IMG/VR virus record: IMGVR_UViG_3300008117_000011
Span: 1 to 64,000 of that record
Source: a virus
Direction: 5' to 3' (one strand)
Length of the DNA: 64,000 nt
The notes under the pieces were generated by a model. That model saw nothing but the letters and a program-made list of their open reading frames with translations. It searched no databases and was not told where the DNA came from. Of the stretch, positions 24,857-32,709 are shown one piece after another (position 1 is the first letter of the stretch; each line of letters opens with the position of its first letter). The position numbers and the translations under genes are program-made.

Positions 24857-24886
24857 TAAAAAACCCCACTCTTTAGGGAATGGGGA
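24857..24886 (-). terminator. Intrinsic terminator
   Basis: CCCCA pairs with TGGGG within a longer imperfect hairpin, with the minus-strand T run on the left. It ends the DoxX-like gene. Confidence 0.7.
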
Positions 24887-24906
24887 TTTAAATTAATAGG
24901 TTAGGA

Positions 24907-25263
24907 TTACTTTGATGTGTGGGTTCTTAAACAATAAGCTCCCCACGCTCCCAGTCCCAAAATAAATGGAACAAGAACACCTTGTCCTCCCATCATAGAT
25001 AAGTGGATTGCCACAGCACCTGACAGATAAGAGGAAAGAAGTACCACACCATACTTAGCCGTTCTTGGAATAATGAGCAAAACAACCCCAAGTAGTTCCA
25101 CAACACCAAGCAATGCCAGGTAAGGTAGTAGATTCATAAATGTAAAGTTGTCAACCATTTCTTTGGTTCCAATAAGTTTGGACACCGCGGACATTCCCAG
25201 CATAAAGGAAACCAGAACGGTTAATAACCATCCCAAGTTTTTAAGTGTAAGATATTTTTTCAT
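24907..25263 (-). CDS. DoxX-like membrane protein
   Basis: A 118-residue protein with four hydrophobic segments. The first contains the DoxX-like pattern GMSAVSKLIGTKEMVDNF, followed by LPYLALLGVVELLGVVLLII and two more segments. DoxX-family proteins sit in the cytoplasmic membrane and are linked to quinone or redox functions in bacteria. In a phage this is an auxiliary, host-derived gene. Base composition is slightly richer in G+C than its neighbours. Confidence 0.75.
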   Translation of the reverse strand: MKKYLTLKNLGWLLTVLVSFMLGMSAVSKLIGTKEMVDNFTFMNLLPYLALLGVVELLGVVLLIIPRTAKYGVVLLSSYLSGAVAIHLSMMGGQGVLVPFILGLGAWGAYCLRTHTSK

Positions 25264-25369
25264 ATTAACAATTATATTAAATTTGTTTTGTTATGTAAAG
25301 ACCCATTTTCCAAAAATTTTTTTTTGAATAATAGGTTATTTTCTAGAAGGGGGGTCGTGTTTCTGGTAA

Positions 25370-25549
25370 TTACAAACGAGATGCTGTTTCCATAAGGAAT
25401 CTTAATTTGTTTTCTAGTTCCCTAATCTCATTTAATTGTTTTTGATTTAACTCAATTGATTCCCCCTTTATTGAAGAGATTTGATTCTGAGTTTTTGTAT
25501 ATTCATACATTAGTTGATTATACTGCCGTGCTTTTAGTTCGTTATCCAT
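25370..25549 (-). CDS. Small coiled-coil phage protein
   Basis: A 59-residue frame starts MDNELKARQYNQLMYEY and is a continuous helix with heptad-like spacing (GESIELNQKQLNEIRELENKL), ending with METASRL. I recall similar short helical proteins in Bacteroidota phages. Function unknown. Confidence 0.7.
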   Translation of the reverse strand: MDNELKARQYNQLMYEYTKTQNQISSIKGESIELNQKQLNEIRELENKLRFLMETASRL

Positions 25550-25584
25550 AATTTATATATAGTTTATAAAAATAAAAAGGAAAT

Positions 25585-25614
25585 AAAAAACCCCTCCGGT
25601 TATTGAAGGGGGGG
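25585..25614 (-). terminator. Degenerate copy of the shared terminator
   Basis: CCCCTCCGGTTA is followed by TTGAAGGGG, so the right arm differs from the perfect copies. It lies 14 bp beyond the stop of the HNH gene. Confidence 0.65.
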
Positions 25615-25627
25615 ATTAAAAGATAAA

Positions 25628-26374
25628 TTAAAAATCCAATGAGTTCTTTTTTATATCCCTATTTATGTGTGAACAAAGGGGTTGAAGGTTAGTATAATGG
25701 TTTAAACGAATAACATCTTCTTCTGTATTTGCAGAAGATACAGGTATTATATGATCAATGTCCCAACCATAACATTGTTGACCATTATATAATCCATGAT
25801 TATCCCAAGACATCCATGGATCAAACTTTGATTCAAGGTATAATTTGAAATCTTCGTAGGAACAACATAGTATTTCAATTGATTTAGAATTTTTCCTATG
25901 ATTTAATTTTTTTAATGATTTCAAAATTGTAACCCTACATTTATGTTTTAATTTAAAAATAATATCAGTATCGTATTTGTTTTTTACATAGATATTATTT
26001 TTAATTCTAAGTGATTCTTTGTTCTTTTCTTTATAAAGTTTAATTTGTTCTTTATTGTTTTTATTATAAAATTTAGTATATTCTTTTATTTTATCGTTAT
26101 TTAATTTTTTGTAGTTTTTTTTATAATCTTTTAATTTATTTCCATTATTTTTTAGGTACAACTTATTTTGTTCTTTGTAATAATTTAAATTATTGTAATA
26201 ATATTTTTTTCTTTTTTGTTTTATTGTTTCCTTATTTAGTTGGTAATTTTCTTTTTGCATGTTTTTATTGCATATTATACAATGTGCATACGTCCCCATT
26301 TTTCCTGTTTTTTTCTTGTAGTATTCCGACAACACCTTTTCCTCACCACATTTTGTACAAGTCTTCTTTTCCAT
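25628..26374 (-). CDS. HNH endonuclease, homing-type
   Basis: The N-terminus is a zinc-ribbon (CTKCGEEKVLSEY, then CIIC). A long K/N/Y-rich helical linker follows, then the HNH core near residues 200-245 (YGWDIDHIIPVS, LNHYTNLQPLC, SHINRDIKKN). Such enzymes nick or cut DNA and often move as free-standing homing genes in phages. It has its own TATATTTG promoter and terminator, consistent with independent insertion. No intron is visible. Confidence 0.9.
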   Translation of the reverse strand: MEKKTCTKCGEEKVLSEYYKKKTGKMGTYAHCIICNKNMQKENYQLNKETIKQKRKKYYYNNLNYYKEQNKLYLKNNGNKLKDYKKNYKKLNNDKIKEYTKFYNKNNKEQIKLYKEKNKESLRIKNNIYVKNKYDTDIIFKLKHKCRVTILKSLKKLNHRKNSKSIEILCCSYEDFKLYLESKFDPWMSWDNHGLYNGQQCYGWDIDHIIPVSSANTEEDVIRLNHYTNLQPLCSHINRDIKKNSLDF

Positions 26375-26379
26375 AAAAA

Positions 26380-26387
26380 CAAATATA
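26380..26387 (-). promoter_or_regulatory. Bacteroidota -7 element TATATTTG
   Basis: TATATTTG on the minus strand, 5 bp before the ATG of the HNH gene at 26374. Confidence 0.6.
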
Positions 26388-26706
26388 AGAAATTATGAAA
26401 AAATTTCCAAAAATTTTTATTTCACTTTTACCCCTTTTTTTATCTATGTAGATTTTATGGGAAAAAATAAACATAGATACATCATATGTTTATCAAATGA
26501 ACATTCCCAAATTTTCTGAAAAAATTTCCCAAAAATTTTTTGCGAATATTTCATTTAAGGGATTGAGCCCCCTTATTGGGTGTCAAAATGTCATATATGG
26601 GGGGGATACCGGAGGGGGGAGGGGGTCATTATGTCATAAGGGTATAGGGGGGAGGGGGTATAAGGACCCTATTGACAAATGTGAACTGATTGTTTACTAT
26701 TGTAAT
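26388..26706 (+). other. Noncoding spacer with G-rich tract
   Basis: No convincing gene is seen in this 319 bp. The left part repeats a CCAAAAATTTTT-like unit (26409, 26529). The right part (26597-26663) has several runs of five to seven G on the plus strand, with CATTATGTCATAAGG between them. Strand-asymmetric G runs of this kind can form quadruplexes. Confidence 0.6.
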
Positions 26707-26868
26707 ATGTTTACAATGTTATTCCTAGTTATTGGTTTGATCTCCCTAATGTTCTGGGGGATGGTCATTATGTCAGTTCTTATTTTAAAGTATGGGAAAA
26801 AGGATGGGTATCTTTACCGGTGGGTTAATAGAAATATTATAACTGATAAGGACCTGGAGCAATCTTAG
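26707..26868 (+). CDS. Small single-TM protein
   Basis: The start at 26707 gives a 53-residue protein with one long hydrophobic segment (MFTMLFLVIGLISLMFWGMVIM) and a basic tail (YGKKDGYLYRWVNRN). Upstream codons cross the G-rich tract and are rejected. It converges on 26865 with a 4 bp overlap. Confidence 0.6.
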   Translation: MFTMLFLVIGLISLMFWGMVIMSVLILKYGKKDGYLYRWVNRNIITDKDLEQS

Positions 26869-27332
26869 ATATCGTAGTCTGCTTCAGTAACCTCCGTATC
26901 ATATGGATCAACATTATATGGGTCTATATGCCAGGGACTTATGTATCCATCCCCTTCCAGGGTGTTAAGATAACTTCTTTCAACAATATCATTTGCAAGA
27001 TATGTGGGAAGTTTTATTTCCCTTGTTTCTACTTGGTGTACTACAATTGTTGCCACGTGATCTATTCTATCTACCGTAAACTCCGGTCTGTATACACCCT
27101 CTGAGAAATCATTTCCATTTAATACAAAACACATAAAGATATATTCCATATCAAGTCTTTCTAGTTCACCACCGAAAGGGCCGGCAATCTTTTTATAGTT
27201 TGGGGTCTCCTCAGTCATTTCAAAATAGAACTCTTCAATATTTGTTATTGAATCCTCATATACACTTAATACATAATTTAAGTATTTCTTAAGTTGGGAT
27301 TCCCCTAGTCTTTCAAGTCTTGATTTTTCCAT
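26865..27332 (-). CDS. Unknown acidic protein, paralog of 27335
   Basis: The order of features matches the next gene: a K-YL helix near the start (KKYLNYVLSVYEDS), a GPFG motif, a hydrophobic helix (EYIFMCFVLNG), a beta part (VATIVVHQVETREI), and an acidic Y/D-rich tail (DPYDTEVTEADYDI). No leader. Function unknown. Confidence 0.75.
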   Translation of the reverse strand: MEKSRLERLGESQLKKYLNYVLSVYEDSITNIEEFYFEMTEETPNYKKIAGPFGGELERLDMEYIFMCFVLNGNDFSEGVYRPEFTVDRIDHVATIVVHQVETREIKLPTYLANDIVERSYLNTLEGDGYISPWHIDPYNVDPYDTEVTEADYDI

Positions 27333-27334
27333 AG

Positions 27335-27832
27335 TTATATTTCGTATATATCATAAAATTCTGAATCAAAGTAACCAAGGTCATCATCATCAGTGTCTAC
27401 TATCTCCCCATCATATATTTTAAACCAGTCACTCATTTCAAGTAAGTTAACGTACTCACTATCTGCATCACCCGGGTCTAAAAAAGATACTATGTCTTGT
27501 GTATATGTATCAGTTATCCTTACTTGTCTTTTAACTTCGTGTGTAACAGAGTATGATCTTTTCTTGGGAATATATAAATCTTCTTCAGTTTCATTTCCGT
27601 GCGTTATGTTTTCAATTAGAAACGCCCAGATAAATTCTAACATTAACCTCATCTCAGTTTTTTCCCACTGAAGGTTTTGTTTTCCAAATGGGGTCAATAA
27701 GAATGTGGTGTCAGCCTCGTCAATAAATGAATTAAATGATGAATAGTCAGATGGAAAGTCAATCCCCTTTGATTTAAAATACTTTTCACATACCTCCAGG
27801 TATTTTAAAAGCATCCTTTTTGAGTAGTCCAT
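27335..27832 (-). CDS. Unknown acidic protein, paralog of 26865
   Basis: Shares with 26865 the K-YL helix (LLKYLEVCEKYF), TPFG, a hydrophobic helix (LMLEFIWAFLIEN), a beta part (SVTHEVKRQVRI) and an acidic end (DTDDDDLGYFDSEFYDIYEI). Separated from it by 2 bp, so probably a tandem duplication in one operon. The 185 bp upstream holds no gene that I can support. Confidence 0.75.
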   Translation of the reverse strand: MDYSKRMLLKYLEVCEKYFKSKGIDFPSDYSSFNSFIDEADTTFLLTPFGKQNLQWEKTEMRLMLEFIWAFLIENITHGNETEEDLYIPKKRSYSVTHEVKRQVRITDTYTQDIVSFLDPGDADSEYVNLLEMSDWFKIYDGEIVDTDDDDLGYFDSEFYDIYEI

Positions 27833-28005
27833 TTATTATATGATAGTAAAAAATTATCCCCACAACTTAGTGTAAGGTTTACATTTGTTAATTGTTTTTG
27901 AACCCATCTTAATCTTTACGTATCACCGGGACTCCTGATTAACTAATTCCCTACCGTGGGGAAAATAAGTTCTATTATAAATATACGAAACTCAAATAAA
28001 TTTTG

Positions 28006-28013
28006 TATCTTTG
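28006..28013 (+). promoter_or_regulatory. Bacteroidota -7 element TATCTTTG
   Basis: TATCTTTG lies 7 bp before the ATG at 28021. Confidence 0.65.
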
Positions 28014-28020
28014 TAGTATT

Positions 28021-28305
28021 ATGCCACATAGAAAAATAGAAGCCGTTTTATCTTCAGCTGAAAATGCCTGTCACCAGATTGTTAGAAAAGATTTAACCGG
28101 AAAGAAAATTCAGATAGTTGAACTTAATAACAAATTCACAGCAATTGTTAAATCAGTTGACTTTGTAAAAATTGATGGTCCAAGACATATTCTTCTTTAT
28201 CTTACCCTTGATTTTGATGGTGATATTTTAGTTACAAGACAGCACCTTAGCTGCATTAAAGTTCTTTCAGATAATCATCAAGAACCTTCCTTGAGTGTGT
28301 CTTAA
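28021..28305 (+). CDS. Unknown 94-aa protein
   Basis: Starts MPHRKIEAVLSSAENACHQIV directly after a promoter element. The body is beta-rich (KKIQIVELNNKFTAIVKSVDFVKI, ILLYLTLDFDGDI). The last 17 codons overlap the convergent gene at 28256. Function unknown. Confidence 0.7.
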   Translation: MPHRKIEAVLSSAENACHQIVRKDLTGKKIQIVELNNKFTAIVKSVDFVKIDGPRHILLYLTLDFDGDILVTRQHLSCIKVLSDNHQEPSLSVS

Positions 28306-28555
28306 TAATATAATTTATTTTCTGTAGATCCTCAGCTCCCGTTATATGACCAACCTGGTATAAACACTCAATGATATCCTCCATATCAGTTTTTACTAGA
28401 AGGTATATTTCCTTTTTAAATTTTTTAATGTTTCCGGATATGACACATCTCTCATACTCACAAGTCCCGGAATATCCCTGGTACACATAAACTATAGTTA
28501 TAATACCATTCTCTGACACAATGTCAGTTGAAAAAATGTTCATTATCTCCATCAT
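28256..28555 (-). CDS. Unknown 99-aa protein
   Basis: A frame with four Met near the start (MMEIMNIF), a beta-rich middle (GIITIVYVYQGYSGTCEYERCVI) and a helical end. It overlaps the 28021 gene by 50 bp tail to tail, so one of the two ends may be shorter in reality. Function unknown. Confidence 0.65.
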   Translation of the reverse strand: MMEIMNIFSTDIVSENGIITIVYVYQGYSGTCEYERCVISGNIKKFKKEIYLLVKTDMEDIIECLYQVGHITGAEDLQKINYIIKTHSRKVLDDYLKEL

Positions 28556-28565
28556 AAATTGGGGT

Positions 28566-29180
28566 TTTGTTAATAAATATTTGTTAATTTTCTTGATTTT
28601 GTCAAAATGTCAGTCTCGTGTTAAACACCACACAATCCCCTTCCCCACTTTATTACCACTTTCTACCACCATTACACTCCCACTTTTTACCACACAATCA
28701 TTGTTTTAAATAGCTAAAAGAAGGATTTATCCCCTCTGTGGGTATCTAAAACAACACTTTTTTAAGTATACACATTTCCCAGTAAAAAGTGTATAGTTAT
28801 ATCCCCAGTGGCGTGGATAGACATTTATGTTGTTTAAATAGCTATTTACTGATCTTCAACCGGCAAACTTTAGTTGGTCCATAAGACATTTTGTTGGTAT
28901 ATTTTAAAGCAATAATAAACATATAATACTTAGTGGTAAATTGTGGGACAAGTTAAAATCATTAATGATTTCCATAGTGTCCCCTCACTTATTTACTTAT
29001 ATGTTCCTTTCATTAATTCCTTAAATAATAACTGTGTTATATGTAAATGAATATACTTTAGAACAACTAATATGTTACTTATTTGCTTACCTTACTTATT
29101 ACACAAAATGCGTTACACAAAATGTAGAATGGGGGACTATGTAAAGATGGGGGAAAAAGATTATAACATATGAGTGAATG
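28566..29180. other. Noncoding region with G-free strand segment
   Basis: About 615 bp without a plausible gene. Positions about 28624-28701 contain no G on the plus strand and many CCAC/CCCC units. A GTTTAAATAGCTA unit occurs twice (28705 and 28833 areas), as does TTACACAAAATG (29099 and 29112 areas). The region lies between divergent-style gene blocks and could hold an origin, a regulatory region or an ncRNA. Confidence 0.5.
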
Positions 29181-29210
29181 AAAAAGGAGACCGGTTTGAG
29201 GTCTCCCTTT
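29181..29210. terminator. Intrinsic terminator
   Basis: GGAGACC pairs with GGTCTCC around TTTG-type loop bases, flanked by A and T runs. It ends the 29259 leftward operon. Confidence 0.7.
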
Positions 29211-29258
29211 GTAATGAGTGAGTGTGTTGTAATGTTTTTACCTAACAATTTCTTTTAT

Positions 29259-29729
29259 CTAATCTATTTCTTCATCCTCACCATTCACTATTTGTTCGGA
29301 ATCTAATACCACCGTTACACTTCTACCAGCAAATGCAGGTTCCCAGGATGCCATTGTTCTAAATGGAAAAAACTTATTCATTTCATCACGTAATGTACTT
29401 ACAAGCCAAGATTCCATATTACTGGTCGGATTATTTGTGTTAAAATGTATTTTAATTCTTACTTTATCTGGTCTATCTTTATTAATTTCTAAATGTAATA
29501 TATCAACATCTTCTATATCTGCATGATAAATAAAACTTTTAACCAACATCTCCTGGGTTTTTAAATCATTTAAATCAAGGTTTAATACCTTTGATAAATT
29601 ATCTATCCCACCAACCGCTTTTGATGTTCTAACAACTCCTAGTGTTTTAATCATATTAGTTAACCTATCTTGACCTTTTTGTGATGTCTCTTCCCTTAAT
29701 ATTCTTCTTATGGATTCATGTATATTCAT
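29259..29729 (-). CDS. Class C leader, NGI-NLxKxL family
   Basis: The leader MNIHESIRRILREETS is followed by a helical domain (MIKTLGVVRTSKAVGGIDNLSKVLNLD), like IKKDGIIPVAKKVNGINNLGKIL in 34142 and the second half of 39709. The C-terminal two-thirds are beta-rich. The helical part could be DNA-binding, but the HTH call is weak. Function unknown. Confidence 0.82.
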   Translation of the reverse strand: MNIHESIRRILREETSQKGQDRLTNMIKTLGVVRTSKAVGGIDNLSKVLNLDLNDLKTQEMLVKSFIYHADIEDVDILHLEINKDRPDKVRIKIHFNTNNPTSNMESWLVSTLRDEMNKFFPFRTMASWEPAFAGRSVTVVLDSEQIVNGEDEEID

Positions 29730-29730
29730 A

Positions 29731-30414
29731 TTACATTACTTTATTTAAAAATATTTTGATTGCGTCTATTATTTTTTGTTCGTTATGGTCAAAATCTTTT
29801 TTGTAAATATTAAAAGGGTCAATTACTTCAAATGTAATTAAAACATCAAAGATTATTGCTATTTGGTGTCTTTCATTGATCCCTTTTTCTATAGCCCATG
29901 TTTTTCCATTTTTTTCAAAAAAAAGGGTTTTAACAATTCTAGATGTTTTTTCATCTCTAACGGGTATTTTTTTAACTTCAAAACGTCTTTTTAAAAAATT
30001 TAGTATTTTTTTAGTTATATATTCAGTTTCTTCTCTTAATACTTTTCTTATTGATTCTTGTAGGTTCGTATATAGTTCTGATATTAATCTTTCATATCTA
30101 ACCTTGATTCTATCTTTATAATATTCTTCTAAACTTTTTTTAGCGTCAACATACCATTGGATATCTCCCGGTATTGTACTATATAATTCATAATGGATCC
30201 CATCAATTAAAATTGAAATTGTTACTTCTACAAATCTTTTTAAACTCATAGCGTCCCCACCATTTTTAATTAAATTAAAAAACATATTTGATGCCATATC
30301 TAATGACTCCTCAAACTCTCTTTCTAAATCCTCGTGTGGTACTCTACGTCGGATTGCTAACATAAAATTGGTTTCTTCCCTTAATATTCTTCTTATGGAT
30401 TCTTGTAGGTTCAT
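29731..30414 (-). CDS. Double-leader fusion protein
   Basis: Residues 1-14 are MNLQESIRRILREE and the next 100 residues are an RRRV family body (AIRRRVPHEDLEREFEESLDM). At about residues 116-129 a second leader appears without a Met (NLQESIRKVLREE), followed by a different 98-residue body rich in K and F. It reads as two cargo genes fused in frame. Cleavage at both sites would give two mature proteins. Functions unknown. Confidence 0.85.
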   Translation of the reverse strand: MNLQESIRRILREETNFMLAIRRRVPHEDLEREFEESLDMASNMFFNLIKNGGDAMSLKRFVEVTISILIDGIHYELYSTIPGDIQWYVDAKKSLEEYYKDRIKVRYERLISELYTNLQESIRKVLREETEYITKKILNFLKRRFEVKKIPVRDEKTSRIVKTLFFEKNGKTWAIEKGINERHQIAIIFDVLITFEVIDPFNIYKKDFDHNEQKIIDAIKIFLNKVM

Positions 30415-30418
30415 CTAT

Positions 30419-31522
30419 TTATGATTTAATTATTCTCATAATATTTTTAATCCTTTTAATATGTTCATTTAATCTTTGATTATTACCTAATTTTTGAAAA
30501 AACCAATTATACAATTTATTTTTTTTCATATTTTCAAGTGATTCATAATCTTCAAACTGAACATATCTGTCATGAACATCTTTTAATTTTTCAAAAGAAC
30601 AATCACATCTTTGACCTTCTTTATATATTTTATTTTCAAAATAATCAAGTTGTTCTTTGTATTCACTATTATTAGGATTATTATCTAATCTATTTTTCCA
30701 ATATTTTATATTATTAATATAAGTCTCATAATCACTATTAGTATTATCCACAACAGCCGTCATACTACGAGGATTTTGACAAATTGGGCAATAGTACCCC
30801 CATGACCAATCAGACATTTTTTCTGGTTTTTCTCCGTCAGGGTTACATTTTTTACAGACCTCAGATTTTTTTACCATTCCTTTTGGGTAATCGGCATCAG
30901 AACTCACCCATGGCATCATTGCGTCTGAACTACATTGATTACAAACATCTCTGTATTTACCTTCTTTTCTATTTTTGTAATATTCATCATTTTCTTTTCT
31001 TTTCTTATCTTGTTCTTTGTATGTTTTATAATGTCTACCACCAAACAAATAATCAAAATAAACTTTATTACCCATATAATTTACAACATCATCATTAGGT
31101 GTCCATATTGGAACATCTTCAACACTTTTAAAAATATTCATCTCTGAACCATCATAATCTGTGTAAGGTAAATATTCTCCCCTTTTTTTAAGCCATTCTT
31201 GATAAAACTTACCAGCGGCATCTTGATTTCCATTAAAAAATTTATCAACCAAAATATCTTGCATAATATACCTATCAAGTGGTCTATTATTTTTATCATC
31301 TTCTATTGCACTAATAGCCTTAAAATTATCTATTGCCCTCTGTCTAACATCATCAGTCCTACCAAAAGTATTGGGTCTTGTTGGACTAATTGGCTTTCCA
31401 TAACCTTTTTCTTTTAATACGGTTTCCAATTTATTTAAAAATTTTGATGGGTCACCTTTTACGTAGTTATCGTAAAAAACATTATCAATAATCTCATTCC
31501 AATTTATTTCTTTATCTTCCAT
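30419..31522 (-). CDS. Zinc-finger-like protein downstream of a detached leader
   Basis: A 367-residue protein with Cys pairs CNQC, CKKC, CPIC and CDC between about residues 195 and 310, forming one or two zinc sites. The N-terminus (MEDKEINWNEIIDNV) has no leader, but a complete class C leader ORF ending in a stop lies 10 bp upstream. The body has charged helices and a tail ending RIKNIMRIIKS. Zinc sites suggest nucleic-acid or protein binding; otherwise unknown. Confidence 0.8.
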   Translation of the reverse strand: MEDKEINWNEIIDNVFYDNYVKGDPSKFLNKLETVLKEKGYGKPISPTRPNTFGRTDDVRQRAIDNFKAISAIEDDKNNRPLDRYIMQDILVDKFFNGNQDAAGKFYQEWLKKRGEYLPYTDYDGSEMNIFKSVEDVPIWTPNDDVVNYMGNKVYFDYLFGGRHYKTYKEQDKKRKENDEYYKNRKEGKYRDVCNQCSSDAMMPWVSSDADYPKGMVKKSEVCKKCNPDGEKPEKMSDWSWGYYCPICQNPRSMTAVVDNTNSDYETYINNIKYWKNRLDNNPNNSEYKEQLDYFENKIYKEGQRCDCSFEKLKDVHDRYVQFEDYESLENMKKNKLYNWFFQKLGNNQRLNEHIKRIKNIMRIIKS

Positions 31523-31532
31523 ACTATATAAT

Positions 31533-31571
31533 TTATTTTAATATTCTTCTTATGTTTTCTTGTAGGTTCAT
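31533..31571 (-). CDS. Orphan class C leader mini-ORF
   Basis: ATG at 31571 encodes MNLQENIRRILK and then TAA, exactly where genes such as 34142 continue with EET. It overlaps the stop of 31568 by 4 bp (ATGA) as a real gene start would. It is either a decapitated leader of the 30419 gene, a stop that is read through, or a decoy peptide. Confidence 0.6.
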   Translation of the reverse strand: MNLQENIRRILK

Positions 31572-31951
31572 ATTACTATATTTCTAATTTGTTTACCTCT
31601 CATTCCTTCAGTGGTCTGGCCAGAATAAAATGATTCACCCATAATAAATATTCTTTTTCCTTTATGTTCCTCCAAGAATGATAAAATAAATTCCATTGCC
31701 GTTAACACAGTATCTACCATTTCGTATTGAAGGCCATCTTGGTCAATAAGTTCTTTTCTTATAGAATTAAATTTTGATGTCAACTGGTGTTCTATAATTC
31801 TAAATACCGTATTTGTTCTAGCAATAAACTGTTTACCATCAATTGTAATCAAAGGAGAATCAATTATTTCAAATTCATATGTTGTATCTCTTCTTATAAT
31901 TGTCTCAATTTGATACTCCAATATTTCGTTAAGTTCTTCTTGTAGGTTCAT
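31568..31951 (-). CDS. Class C-like leader protein
   Basis: The leader is a diverged form (MNLQEELNEILEYQ). The body is alpha/beta with FIARTNTVFRIIEHQ and a C-terminal MGESFYSGQTTEGMRGKQ. Function unknown. Confidence 0.78.
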   Translation of the reverse strand: MNLQEELNEILEYQIETIIRRDTTYEFEIIDSPLITIDGKQFIARTNTVFRIIEHQLTSKFNSIRKELIDQDGLQYEMVDTVLTAMEFILSFLEEHKGKRIFIMGESFYSGQTTEGMRGKQIRNIVI

Positions 31952-31956
31952 ATGTT

Positions 31957-31964
31957 ATAAATAT
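31957..31964 (-). promoter_or_regulatory. RTATTTAT motif
   Basis: ATATTTAT on the minus strand, 5 bp before the ATG at 31951. Confidence 0.5.
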
Positions 31965-31995
31965 ATCATACCTAGATTACCTAAGTATAATATAC

Positions 31996-32295
31996 CTATT
32001 TGTTGTATATCTTCCCCCTAATACTTTTACCATATTTATTTTTTATATATTCATATAACCCGGAATGAATTTTTTTCATCTCCTCTGTTTTTGAAAGCCA
32101 GACAATGAATGTATCCATATTAAGACTTTCGGTCATAATGTGATTTGAAATATCTGTTATTAGTCTATGTTCCCACACATCCGGTTTAAGTGTTTTAGAA
32201 AGCATCTTTGACCCATTACAATTTAAATATAAATTAAATACCTCATCAATTAATGGTACTCTTCTGGCAATTATGTGTTTTACGTCTGGACCCAT
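31996..32295 (-). CDS. RRV family protein without leader
   Basis: The N-terminus MGPDVKHIIARRVPLIDEVFNLYLN resembles the body start of the RRRV family (29731, 35177) but has no class C leader before it. The remainder is helical with a basic end. It may be a non-packaged relative. Function unknown. Confidence 0.65.
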   Translation of the reverse strand: MGPDVKHIIARRVPLIDEVFNLYLNCNGSKMLSKTLKPDVWEHRLITDISNHIMTESLNMDTFIVWLSKTEEMKKIHSGLYEYIKNKYGKSIRGKIYNK

Positions 32296-32324
32296 TTTTT
32301 AAAGATAATAAAACTACCCATAAT

Positions 32325-32354
32325 AAAAAAGGGGACCTATATCTGGTCCCCTTT
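32325..32354. terminator. Intrinsic terminator
   Basis: GGGGACC pairs with GGTCCCC, preceded by AAAAAA. It ends the 32374 gene on the minus strand. Confidence 0.75.
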
Positions 32355-32373
32355 GTAATGTGTGATAAATATA

Positions 32374-32709
32374 TTAATCACCACAATGAAGGTGATAGTA
32401 TTGTTTTACTTTATCTCCGAATATATCTTTGATATAATTTTCCATTGCTTTGTATGCCTGTTCCCACTCCGGTGTTGCATAACTAATATGCTCCTCAAAA
32501 TATGCGTAGTACATATCTTCTATTACACCGGCTGTAAGATGTATTAAAACCTCATCCCCATTTCTATAGCGACAAATCTTCTCAGGACGATATGTTGTTG
32601 ACATATGGTAATATATCAAGTCTTCTAAATTAACAATTCTTCTTCTTATGTAGTGCGGAAGATTTGTTTCTTCTTTTAGAACTCTTCTTATGTTTTCTTG
32701 TTGGTTCAT
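32374..32709 (-). CDS. Class C leader, RRR family
   Basis: The leader is MNQQENIRRVLKEETN. The body begins LPHYIRRRIVNLEDLIYYHM and continues helical, ending KQYYHLHCGD. It shares its layout with 34654, 35177 and 35666. It overlaps the next gene's end by 1 bp. Function unknown. Confidence 0.8.
   Translation of the reverse strand: MNQQENIRRVLKEETNLPHYIRRRIVNLEDLIYYHMSTTYRPEKICRYRNGDEVLIHLTAGVIEDMYYAYFEEHISYATPEWEQAYKAMENYIKDIFGDKVKQYYHLHCGD

Noticed and set aside
25628-26374. Group I intron around the HNH gene
   Set aside because: No split gene flanks it and the endonuclease has its own promoter and terminator, so it looks free-standing.
26497-26706. Upstream extension of the 26707 gene
   Set aside because: It translates the A/T repeats and G-run tract into low-complexity sequence.
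27836-28000. tRNA or structured RNA suggested by CCCCAC...GTGGGG
   Set aside because: The arms are about 85 bases apart and no cloverleaf or other conserved structure could be built by eye.
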